From positions 179,457 to 243,456 of the forward strand of contig JAKVPA010000004.1 of the NCBI GenBank assembly GCA_022482495.1: a stretch of 64,000 bases of DNA. Reading direction: 5' to 3'. This document shows, in pieces, positions 46,693-54,220 of this stretch (positions are counted from its first letter, which is position 1; every line of letters starts with the position of its first letter). Under the pieces are notes generated by a model that worked only from the letters and a program-made list of their open reading frames with translations, did not search any database and had not been told where the DNA came from. The DNA is from Sphaerochaeta sp. Lineage in GTDB: Bacteria > Spirochaetota > Spirochaetia > Sphaerochaetales > Sphaerochaetaceae. A program made the position numbers and the translations under genes.

Positions 46693-46947
46693 TCAGTGGC
46701 CAAGTTCGTTGGAATAGACGGTCTTGGCGTTCACCCCCTCGATACGGCCAATTTTTCCCGCAAGACTGTTGATGATGTCCTCTGGGGCGTCGATGGCGAC
46801 GGTGATGATGTTGATCCCTTTTTCGCGGTACGGAAGCCCCAGGCGTCCGATGATGTAGGCCCGGTACTCATGGAGCAGTGCGTTGATGCGATCGGCGCAA
46901 TCATTGGTTTTCGCGATGATGGCGATCAAGGCGACTCTGGTATCCAT
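46693..46947 (-). CDS. TM1266-type iron-only hydrogenase system regulator
   Basis: 84 residues from ATG 46947 with ribosome site AAGGAGG. The sequence MDTRVALIAIIAKTNDCADR, INALLHEYRAYIIGRLGLPY and GINIITVAIDAPEDIINSLA matches the small ACT-like family often encoded beside [FeFe]-hydrogenase maturases and named putative iron-only hydrogenase system regulator. The fold is ferredoxin-like, related to NikR/ACT domains, and binds small ligands in other families; the true ligand is unknown. It is the first gene of operon B and supports assigning the downstream genes to hydrogenase-type maturation. Confidence 0.85.
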   Translation of the reverse strand: MDTRVALIAIIAKTNDCADRINALLHEYRAYIIGRLGLPYREKGINIITVAIDAPEDIINSLAGKIGRIEGVNAKTVYSNELGH

Positions 46948-46975
46948 CTCGGTTCCTCCTTGTACATACCGTTCC

Positions 46976-47003
46976 ATTATAAAGGTCCCTTGGGAAAAAG
47001 CAA
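46976..47003 (-). promoter_or_regulatory. Promoter of operon B
   Basis: On the minus strand TTGCTT (47003-46998) is followed after 16 bases by TATAAT (46981-46976), 28 bases before the regulator ATG. The spacer holds the small inverted repeat TCCCTTGGGA (46986-46995). Confidence 0.65.
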
Positions 47004-47029
47004 TCCTGAAATCGGTATGGCGAAGGAAA

Positions 47030-47557
47030 TCATGCATGGGAAGCAATGTTCCGGACGGAGAAGACCAGATGTGGCATGGAGACGCCCCGGTAGAACTTGA
47101 TGAAACGTCTTCGTACCAGCATTCCGTTGCGGATGGCGACATTCATCGACGGCAGGTTTGTGTCGCGGATGAGGGAGCACACCTCATTTGCCTGCAGCGT
47201 GCCAAACGCGTACCGTTTGCAAGCGGCGGCCGCTTCAATGGCGTATCCTTGGTGCCAGAACAAGCGGTTGAACAGGTACCCGATCTCAAGGACCCGGTCG
47301 GTGTCCGTCTCCTGCCAACTCAGGCCGCACTGGCCGATCATTTTGCCGCTTTCCTTCTGAACGACCGCCCACAGGCCAAATCCGTCACGGTGGTAGCGGT
47401 CCTGCTGTCTCTTCATCCAGCCCCGTGTCTCCTCATCACTCATCGGTCCCTCGTAGGCGTACATCGTCAGCGGGTCCTGGATGATCGCACAGAGAGCCGG
47501 GAGATCGGTTTCCGTCATTTCCCTGAGAATGAGCCGTTCCGTTTGCAGTTCCCACAT
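47030..47557 (-). CDS. GNAT N-acetyltransferase, RimJ/RimL-like
   Basis: 175 residues from ATG 47557 with ribosome site AAGGAGAAC. The N-terminus WELQTERLILREMTETDLPA is the RimJ/RimL-type start. IGQCGLSW and the acetyl-CoA loop FWHQGYAIEAAAACKRYAF (a variant of the Q/RxxGxG/A motif) follow, and NEVCSLIRDTNLPSMNVAIR closes the fold. The family acetylates N-terminal amines of proteins or small amines; the target is unknown. It lies upstream of operon B on the same strand, 82 bases before its first gene. Confidence 0.88.
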   Translation of the reverse strand: MWELQTERLILREMTETDLPALCAIIQDPLTMYAYEGPMSDEETRGWMKRQQDRYHRDGFGLWAVVQKESGKMIGQCGLSWQETDTDRVLEIGYLFNRLFWHQGYAIEAAAACKRYAFGTLQANEVCSLIRDTNLPSMNVAIRNGMLVRRRFIKFYRGVSMPHLVFSVRNIASHA

Positions 47558-47661
47558 CCTGTTCTCCTTGCAAACCATGCTCTTCGAATCAGGAAATCAA
47601 TGCAAGACGGGGATGGCGTGGGATGGGTGGTGGAAAGAGAAAAACCAAACAAAAGAAGAGA

Positions 47662-47782
47662 TGTTGCGATTTGTTGCATAGGGAAAGGGATTCGTCCTCC
47701 TTGCCATCAAATCTTCTGTTTCTGTCTGTACATCCTGTTGCAACACGGCAACAATTTGTTACTTTTATCAAAAATTGTTGCA
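47662..47782. promoter_or_regulatory. Cluster of TGTTGC half-sites before livK
   Basis: TGTTGCG at 47662, TTGTTGCA at 47671, the perfect palindrome TGTTGCAACA at 47736-47745, GGCAACA at 47747, and TTGTTGCA at 47775. They lie 90-210 bases upstream of the livK ATG. Repeated half-sites on both strands suggest cooperative binding by a regulator, unidentified here. The stretch 47558-47871 contains no gene I can support. Confidence 0.55.
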
Positions 47783-47871
47783 TTTCTCTCGTTTTCCAAC
47801 TGACATTTCTTGCGCACCAGGATGTACTTACGCTATCATTTCCAATCAAACACGCTGGGAGGCGAAGAGTT

Positions 47872-49047
47872 ATGAAGAGACTTGTATCACTTTGCTTGGT
47901 CATCCTTGTGCTCGTGTCCTTTGTTCCTCTGTTTGCGGGTGGCGCAACAGAACAGGCGAGCGCGAAAGTCGTCAAAATTGGTATTTTTGAACCGTCCACG
48001 GGCGATTCCGCATCCGGTGGCAAGAAAGAAATGCTTGGCATGCAGTACGCCAACAAAGAGACTCCGACGGTAGATGTGGCGGGGACCACCTATCAGGTTC
48101 AGCTGGTGGCTGCGGACAATGGATCCTCGACGGACAAGGCTCCTTCCGCCGCTTCTCAGCTGGTCAGTGAAGGCGTTGCCGTTGTGCTCGGTTCCTATGG
48201 TTCCGGCGTTTCCATCGCGGGAGGTCCGGTATTTGATGATGCGGGTCTGGCCGCCATCGGTGTCACCTGCACCAACCCGAACGTCACGGCGGGAAACGAC
48301 TACTACTTCCGCATTTGTTTCCTTGATCCGTTCCAGGGCACCGTCCTGGCGCACTTCGCCATTGACAAGTTCAACGCGAAGACCGTGTACTGCCTTGGTG
48401 AGGCGGGAAACGAATACGACCAGGGGTTGATCGCCTTCTTCAAGCAGGCGTTCGAGGCTGCCGGTGGAAAAGTCATCACCGACTCGTTCCCGACCAACAA
48501 CTCCGATTTCACCTCCTATCTGAATAAAGCGAAGAATGAAGGCGCTGATGTAATCTTCACGCCGGTTTCCATCGCCTATTCCACCCAGATCCTCCGCCAG
48601 GCGGCGTCTCTGGGCATCACCGCTCCGTTCCTCGGTTCCGACACGCTGGACGACAACATGGTCCTCAACGCCACGTCCGGCACGAACATCAAGCTGTACG
48701 TCTCCACCTTCTACCAGGAAGGCGGCAACGAGAAGTTTGACGCGGGCATCAAGAAGTACATCAATTCCGATTCCGCTGCCTTGACCGCCAACGGTGGCAA
48801 CGACATCATCGCCGCCGTGACCGCCATGGGTTACGATGCCTACTATGTGGCCCTCGAGGCCATCAAGAAGGCTGGTTCCGTGGATCCGGCTGCCATCAAG
48901 AAAGCCATTTGGGGCGTCACGTATGAAGGCGTATCCGGAAAGATCGCGTTCGACCAGGTCAACGGCGACGCCATCCGGAACACGGCGTACATCAAGCGTT
49001 CCAACAACAATGGCGCATGGGAATTCGAGACGATGCAGACCATCTAG
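47872..49047 (+). CDS. livK: Branched-chain amino acid binding protein (LivJ/LivK type)
   Basis: 391 residues from ATG 47872, with ribosome site GGGAGGCGAAG. Signal peptide MKRLVSLCLVILVLVSFVPLF, cleaved near LFAGG. The type I periplasmic fold shows VKIGIFEPSTGDSASGGKKE, QLVSEGVAVVLGSYGSGVSI, and KTVYCLGEAGNEYDQGLIAF. Ligands are probably leucine, isoleucine or valine, although related binding proteins take other amides. It is the first gene of a complete importer. Two stem-loops separate it from livH, which would favour its higher expression. Confidence 0.93.
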   Translation: MKRLVSLCLVILVLVSFVPLFAGGATEQASAKVVKIGIFEPSTGDSASGGKKEMLGMQYANKETPTVDVAGTTYQVQLVAADNGSSTDKAPSAASQLVSEGVAVVLGSYGSGVSIAGGPVFDDAGLAAIGVTCTNPNVTAGNDYYFRICFLDPFQGTVLAHFAIDKFNAKTVYCLGEAGNEYDQGLIAFFKQAFEAAGGKVITDSFPTNNSDFTSYLNKAKNEGADVIFTPVSIAYSTQILRQAASLGITAPFLGSDTLDDNMVLNATSGTNIKLYVSTFYQEGGNEKFDAGIKKYINSDSAALTANGGNDIIAAVTAMGYDAYYVALEAIKKAGSVDPAAIKKAIWGVTYEGVSGKIAFDQVNGDAIRNTAYIKRSNNNGAWEFETMQTI

Positions 49048-49066
49048 GTTTCTCTGTTGGAGTAAC

Positions 49067-49147
49067 GGACTCCTGACGGAAGTCTGTCAGGAGTCCCTCT
49101 GTGTTTCTGGGAGAAACGAATACGCTTCGATTGAGGGAAGCGTATTC
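49067..49147 (+). promoter_or_regulatory. Two consecutive stem-loops between livK and livH
   Basis: GGACTCCTGAC (49067-49077) pairs perfectly with GTCAGGAGTCC (49086-49096). GAATACGCTT (49118-49127) pairs with AAGCGTATTC (49138-49147). Neither is followed by a strong T-run, so partial termination or mRNA stabilisation of livK is the likely effect. Confidence 0.75.
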
Positions 49148-49182
49148 ATTTGTAACGGAAAACCATCTGTCGGGGGGAATGC

Positions 49183-50058
49183 ATGGATTTTTTCATTTCC
49201 ATTCTGATTTCAGGTGTGGCGGTAGGAGGGCAGTACGCTCTGATCGCCATAGGGTATACGATGGTATACGGGATTCTGAGGTTGATCAACTTCGCCCATG
49301 GGGACGTTTTCATGGCCGCGGGGTTGATGGGCATCTACTTTTCCGCTTCCTTGCCGCTGTATCTCGCGTTGCCTTTGGTGGTCATCCTGACCATCGTCCT
49401 TGGCTTCGTCATCGAGCGGGTCGCCTATGAGCCGCTTCTCTCATCCCCCCGTATGTCGGTGATGATCTCCGCCATCGGTGTCAGTTACCTGATCCAGAAC
49501 ACGGCGACGTACCTGACCGGTGGGCAGCCGATGTCCTATCCGTCACTTCCTGTGCTCTCCAGCACGGTGACCATCGCCGGAACGCCGACCAAGTGGGTGG
49601 TGATCCTCACCCCGTTTTTGGTACTGGCGCTGGTCTTCGCGCTGACGCTGTTGATCAACCGGACCAAGGTCGGCATGGCGATGCGCGCCGTGGCGAAGGA
49701 CTTCGAAACCAGCCAATTGATGGGCATCAAGATCAATTCGATCATCTCCCTGACCTTTGTGATCGGCTCGGCGCTTGCCGCCGTCGGTTCCATCCTGTAC
49801 TTCACCAACTATCCGGCCATCGTCCCCACCTCCGGCGCCATGCCGGGGCTGAAGGCGTTCGTCGCCGCGGTGTTTGGGGGGATCGGCAGCATTCCCGGAG
49901 CGGTCATCGGGTCGTTCATCATCGGAATCTGCGAGAACCTGATCAAGAGCACCCACTTCACCATCTTCTCTGATGCGTTCACCTTCGCCCTGTTGATCGT
50001 CATTCTGGTGTTCAAACCCACCGGGCTGTTTGGTGAGAAAGCGACGGAAAAGGTATGA
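49183..50058 (+). CDS. livH: Branched-chain amino acid importer permease LivH
   Basis: 291 residues, about eight helices. The start DFFISILISGVAVGGQYALI and YGILRLINFAHGDVFMAAG are LivH signatures, and MRAVAKDFETSQLMGIKINS plus GLKAFVAAVFGGIGSIPGAV form the ATPase-coupling region. It pairs with LivM, whose ATG overlaps its stop (ATGA). Ribosome site GGGGGGAA precedes ATG 49183. Confidence 0.94.
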   Translation: MDFFISILISGVAVGGQYALIAIGYTMVYGILRLINFAHGDVFMAAGLMGIYFSASLPLYLALPLVVILTIVLGFVIERVAYEPLLSSPRMSVMISAIGVSYLIQNTATYLTGGQPMSYPSLPVLSSTVTIAGTPTKWVVILTPFLVLALVFALTLLINRTKVGMAMRAVAKDFETSQLMGIKINSIISLTFVIGSALAAVGSILYFTNYPAIVPTSGAMPGLKAFVAAVFGGIGSIPGAVIGSFIIGICENLIKSTHFTIFSDAFTFALLIVILVFKPTGLFGEKATEKV

Positions 50059-51479
50059 GGAGCACACCCATGGAACCTACCACAAACCATTCCCACAAAT
50101 CGTTGAAGTATTTTCTGATCTGCCTGCTGTTCCTCGGGTTTCTGGTTCTTATCGAGAACCTGCAGAATTTCATTCCGCGCAGTTCCATCCCCAAGGTGCT
50201 GCTTCCCACCAGTCAGTTGTTCACCGTATTGAAAAAAGGTGCCGTGTATTCGTTGCTGGCCGTCAGCCTGAATCTTCTCAACGGCTTTACCGGATTGTTC
50301 AGTCTGGGGCAGGCGGGATTCATGCTCCTTGGCGCCTATACCTATGCGATCTTCACCGTACCCGCGGCGAAGAAAGACGCGGTGTACTACCTGTTCGGAG
50401 GTTCGGCGATCAAATTCTCGTTCCAGGACCTGTTTGGAATGATCTTCGGTACCACCGGAGCGGGGGGTGTGGTCAGTTTGATCCTCGGCGTCCTTTTGGC
50501 GTTGATCCTGGCCGGATTCGTCGCGGCCTTCTTCGCCTGGTTGATCGGCGCGGTAGTGCTCCGGTTCACCAGTGATTATCTGGCCATCGCCACGCTGGGG
50601 TTCGCCGAGATCATCCGCGCCATCTTCCAGTGGCAGACGCTGGGGCCGGTAACCAACGGCGCCAACATGATCAAGAGTTTCCCGACGTTCTCCAGCTTCA
50701 ACATCACCAATGCCAGTGGGAAGGTGATCCTCCGGCTGTCCACGGTGATCCCGTTCATCGTCTCGATCGCCTGCATCGTGTTCATCGTTCTGTTGATCAA
50801 CTCTTCCTATGGACGGGCGTTCAAGGCGATCCGGGAAGATGAGATCGCCGCCGAGGCGATGGGCATCAACCTGGCCAAGCACAAGCGTCTTTCCTTCTGC
50901 ATCTCCTCGTTCTTCGCCGGTGTCGGTGGCGCGTTGTTCGCCATGTACGCGGCAAACGCCCAGGCGAAGGTGTTCACTTCCACGATGACTTACGAGATCC
51001 TGTTGATCGTGGTGATCGGCGGTATCGGTTCCGTCTCCGGTTCGGTGCTCGCCACGTTCCTGTATGTGGCGTCTTCCGAATGGTGGCTGCGGTTCCTGGA
51101 CGAGAAGGTGACGTTCGCCACAGCAGCGTCCACCGGACGGATTTCGTTCATCATCGGGTTCGCTTTGGTGGTGGTCGCCGGAGCGTGGCTGTTGGTCCGC
51201 AGGGAAAACCGGAAGCCGGAGACCAAGCTGTACAAGAAAGCGTTGCTGTTGTTGGTGGCCCTCCTTTTGATCGGATGGATTTCGATCTTCACCGCGTCCG
51301 GACAGACTACGTTGCCACTGCTGCGAAACGGCTTCCGTATGGTGGTGTTCTCCGTCGTCATCATGATCGTCGTGCTGTTCTTCCGCAACGGCATGTTCGG
51401 GGACAAGGAGCTTCCCGCGATGATCGCGCAGTTGAAAAAGAAGCGGATCGCCAAAACGCATGAGGAGTCCGAAGCATGA
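50055..51479 (+). CDS. livM: Branched-chain amino acid importer permease LivM, extended C-terminus
   Basis: 474 residues from ATG 50055 (a second ATG at 50070 is possible). GFTGLFSLGQAGFMLLGAYT is the LivM signature; AFKAIREDEIAAEAMGINLA and IGGIGSVSGSVLATFL form the coupling loop. After the usual fold the protein continues for about 90 residues with two more hydrophobic segments (LLLLVALLLIGWISIF and MVVFSVVIMIVVLFF), then a lysine-rich tail. The insertion before GSAIKFSFQDLFGMIFG, where other LivM proteins are shorter, is also notable. It is coupled to livH and livG by 4-base overlaps. Confidence 0.92.
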   Translation: MRSTPMEPTTNHSHKSLKYFLICLLFLGFLVLIENLQNFIPRSSIPKVLLPTSQLFTVLKKGAVYSLLAVSLNLLNGFTGLFSLGQAGFMLLGAYTYAIFTVPAAKKDAVYYLFGGSAIKFSFQDLFGMIFGTTGAGGVVSLILGVLLALILAGFVAAFFAWLIGAVVLRFTSDYLAIATLGFAEIIRAIFQWQTLGPVTNGANMIKSFPTFSSFNITNASGKVILRLSTVIPFIVSIACIVFIVLLINSSYGRAFKAIREDEIAAEAMGINLAKHKRLSFCISSFFAGVGGALFAMYAANAQAKVFTSTMTYEILLIVVIGGIGSVSGSVLATFLYVASSEWWLRFLDEKVTFATAASTGRISFIIGFALVVVAGAWLLVRRENRKPETKLYKKALLLLVALLLIGWISIFTASGQTTLPLLRNGFRMVVFSVVIMIVVLFFRNGMFGDKELPAMIAQLKKKRIAKTHEESEA

Positions 51480-52324
51480 GCGACAACGTACTTCAATTGG
51501 ATCATATCACCATGCAGTTCGGAGGTGTGGTCGCCGTCAATGACCTGAACCTGGAGGTGAACCAGGGGGAGATCGTCGCCTTGATCGGCCCCAACGGGGC
51601 TGGCAAGACCACGGCGTTCAACTGTATCACCGGAGTGTATGAGCCGACCAACGGCAGGGTGGTGTTCATGGGAGAGCCCATCGTGGAGAACCATCCGCAG
51701 GGGAAGATGAAGAAGCTGTACGCCGGTGACGACAAGACGGAGTTCGCCAACGTCATCAGCCCGACGCCGGACAGGATCACCCAGAAGGGGATCGCCCGGA
51801 CGTTCCAGAACATCCGGCTGTTCAGCGCCCTGTCCGTCTTCGACAACGTGTTGATCGCCAAGCATATGCGCGCCAAGCAGAATTTCCTCTCGGCGACGCT
51901 TCGCCTGAATCGTGCGGAAGAGGCGAGGATGCGCTCCGAGACTAAAACGCTCCTGGAGCAGCAGGGACTGTACCAGCTGAAGGATGAGGTGGCCGGATCC
52001 CTGCCGTATGGCATCCAGCGGCGTCTTGAGATCGCCCGGGCGTTGGCCACCGAGCCGAAGTTGCTGCTCCTTGACGAGCCGGCGGCGGGGATGAACCCCC
52101 AGGAGACCAACGAACTGGCCCAGTTCGTCAAGCAGATCCGGGACGAGTACCATCTGGCGATCTTCATGATCGAGCATCACATGGACATCGTCATGCAGAT
52201 TTCCGACCGCATCTACGTGCTGGACTTCGGAAAACTCATCGCGACAGGAACCCCTGAGGAAGTGTCAAGCAACCAGCGGGTGATCGATGCATATCTGGGA
52301 GTGAGCGACAATGCTGAGGATTGA
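51476..52324 (+). CDS. livG: Branched-chain amino acid importer ATPase LivG
   Basis: 282 residues. Walker A LIGPNGAGKTTAFNCITG, signature SLPYGIQRRLEIARALATEP, Walker B LLLLDEPAAGMNPQET and the switch His in FMIEHHMDIVMQ. The DEPAAGMN Walker B variant is the LivG hallmark. Between the Q-loop and signature is a longer insertion (KMKKLYAGDDKTEFANVISP) than in most LivG proteins. It overlaps livM by 4 bases and livF by 14. Confidence 0.95.
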   Translation: MSDNVLQLDHITMQFGGVVAVNDLNLEVNQGEIVALIGPNGAGKTTAFNCITGVYEPTNGRVVFMGEPIVENHPQGKMKKLYAGDDKTEFANVISPTPDRITQKGIARTFQNIRLFSALSVFDNVLIAKHMRAKQNFLSATLRLNRAEEARMRSETKTLLEQQGLYQLKDEVAGSLPYGIQRRLEIARALATEPKLLLLDEPAAGMNPQETNELAQFVKQIRDEYHLAIFMIEHHMDIVMQISDRIYVLDFGKLIATGTPEEVSSNQRVIDAYLGVSDNAED

Positions 52325-53009
52325 TGATCTCTGTGTCAGTTATGGTGGCATCGAAGCGGTCAAGGGGATTTCCTTTCAGGTGGAGGAAGGACAGATCGTC
52401 ACGTTGATCGGCGCCAACGGCGCCGGCAAGTCCACCACGCTCCGGGCAATCTCCGGCTTGGTGAACATCAAGAGCGGTCGGATCCACTTCCAGGCGGAAG
52501 ACGTGACGGGACTGCATCCCTACAAGATCGTCTCCAAGGGCATCACGATGGTTCCTGAGGGCCGGAGGGTGTTTCCCGACCTTACCGTACTGGAAAACCT
52601 GAAGGTTGGCGCTTATCTCCGCAGCGATGACCTGCAGGATGACATCAACTGGGTGTACAGCCTTTTCCCCCGTCTGAAGGAACGTTCCTGGCAGGCGGCC
52701 GGTACGCTCTCCGGAGGCGAGCAGCAGATGCTTGCCGTAGGCCGTGCCCTGATGTCCCGTCCCAAGTTGATCATGATGGACGAGCCGTCCCTGGGCCTCG
52801 CCCCGTTGGTCGTCAAGGAGATCTTCGACATCATCAAGGAGATCAACAAGCTGGGAGTGACGGTTCTTCTGATCGAGCAGAACGCCAACATGGCCCTGAG
52901 AATCGCCGATGTCGGCTACGTGATGGAGACGGGGCGCATCACCCTCAGTGGTCCCGGAAAGGAACTGTTGAAGAACGAGGCGATCAAGAAAGCGTATCTG
53001 GGAAAGTGA
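52311..53009 (+). CDS. livF: Branched-chain amino acid importer ATPase LivF
   Basis: 232 residues. Walker A LIGANGAGKSTTLRAISG, GITMVPEGRRVFPDLTVLEN, signature TLSGGEQQMLAVGRALMSRP, Walker B LIMMDEPSLGLAPLVVKE and VLLIEQNANMALRIAD are all characteristic LivF features. Start ATG 52311 lies within livG. It closes the five-gene importer. Confidence 0.95.
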   Translation: MLRIDDLCVSYGGIEAVKGISFQVEEGQIVTLIGANGAGKSTTLRAISGLVNIKSGRIHFQAEDVTGLHPYKIVSKGITMVPEGRRVFPDLTVLENLKVGAYLRSDDLQDDINWVYSLFPRLKERSWQAAGTLSGGEQQMLAVGRALMSRPKLIMMDEPSLGLAPLVVKEIFDIIKEINKLGVTVLLIEQNANMALRIADVGYVMETGRITLSGPGKELLKNEAIKKAYLGK

Positions 53010-53377
53010 TCATACCTGTCCATACGATGCAGGGGCTGTTGGGAACGTTCGGGGAACGGATTTCTTGACAGCTCTTTTCTTTTTGGCCTGCTGTCACGGG
53101 ATACCTCGTGAGCAACTTTGGAAATGTCTTCTTGCTGGATGCCTGGATCCTGTTTGTCCATTGCCGTGAGGTTGGTTTGCGGGATCCGCATTTCGATTGA
53201 TGTTTCTTGTTTCCTGCTTCTTCCTGATGGTCTCTTTACCAAATAAGCGGAAAAACATACCAGATAGGTGTTTTCCGAATGGCTTCGTTTGTAGGGGGAC
53301 TATACTCATCACGGTAACTCGTTCGTACCCATTCCCCCTCCGTATTCAGAGCTTTTTCTTTCCCAAAGGAGCCTTTG
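53010..53377. other. Intergenic stretch after livF without a recognisable gene
   Basis: 368 bases. Reading both strands shows only short open frames with no family likeness. A possible promoter for the next gene lies in its last 100 bases (GTAGGGGGACTATACTCATC near 53293-53312), and an AAAGGAG ribosome site sits before ATG 53378. I see no tRNA or strong terminator. Confidence 0.5.
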
Positions 53378-54220
53378 ATGAAACGTGTATTGCTTCTCTT
53401 GATCCTCATGATGTCCATGGGGTTGGGCGTGCTGTGGGCGGCGTCCTCTGTGGCATGGATCTGGCGCCCAAGTGAGGACGGAGTTCAGTTTTTCCGGTAT
53501 CAAGTGGATGGCGAAGATGACAACAAGTGGACGGTGGTCAGCTCAACCGTCCGAACGTACGTATTTCCCAATCCGAAAGAAGGTGCAAACCACAAGCTGT
53601 ATGTACAACAATCATACGATGGAAAAGCCTGGGGACCATCGGGAATCGCGTCCCAGATAGAAGGGACGGGTGGAAAAGCCATGGTTCCCGCTTCATCAAT
53701 CCAATGGGGCGCCCGTTTGACAACCGGTGCTCTCTTCACCGTCCGTGAGCAGGAAGGCGACACGTTTGGAGCGTATGGGAAGATCGTCCCCGAGGCAACG
53801 CTGGGCATTGATGTTAAGAATCTGTTGATGATCACGCCCCGCATCGATTTCGGCCTGGTCGCCCATGTGGCGTATCAGATGTATCTCTTTGACAGCGAAG
53901 GGTATGACGGGACGTTCAACATCCTCGGTTTTGGAGTGTTGCCCCGGGTACGGATGGATTGGGGGAAAGCGTCTCTCTACGTGTTGGGCGGAATCGAGAC
54001 GACGGCGATGCGGGAACACGCACAAAATATCATGGTGTACCGCGGTTTTGATGTCCCGTTTACCGGAGTGGTGTGGATTGCCGGTGTGGGTGGAACGTTT
54101 TTGATTGGGGATCATGTCGATCTTGGCCTTGAAGCGTTGTGGCAGCACCAAAGTACGGGATACAGGGATTCGGTGGGAGTGCGGTTGCTCTGTGAAACCC
54201 GCATTGAAGGCACAAGATGA
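53378..54220 (+). CDS. Secreted, probably outer-membrane beta-barrel protein
   Basis: 280 residues from ATG 53378, ribosome site AAAGGAG. Signal peptide MKRVLLLLILMMSMGLGVLW, cut near WAASS. Residues 20-95 (AWIWRPSEDGVQFFRYQVDG) look like a fibronectin-like soluble beta domain. From SIQWGARLTTGALFTV onward alternating strands such as PEATLGIDVKNLLMITPRID, KASLYVLGGIETTAM and HVDLGLEALWQHQSTGYRDS suggest a barrel of about eight strands. The last gene codon overlaps the start of the Ig-repeat lipoprotein, so the two are coupled and may act together at the surface. No known family. Confidence 0.72.
   Translation: MKRVLLLLILMMSMGLGVLWAASSVAWIWRPSEDGVQFFRYQVDGEDDNKWTVVSSTVRTYVFPNPKEGANHKLYVQQSYDGKAWGPSGIASQIEGTGGKAMVPASSIQWGARLTTGALFTVREQEGDTFGAYGKIVPEATLGIDVKNLLMITPRIDFGLVAHVAYQMYLFDSEGYDGTFNILGFGVLPRVRMDWGKASLYVLGGIETTAMREHAQNIMVYRGFDVPFTGVVWIAGVGGTFLIGDHVDLGLEALWQHQSTGYRDSVGVRLLCETRIEGTR

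Noticed and set aside
47662..47782. CRISPR array
   Set aside because: The repeats are 6-10 bases, unevenly spaced and on both strands; this fits operator sites.
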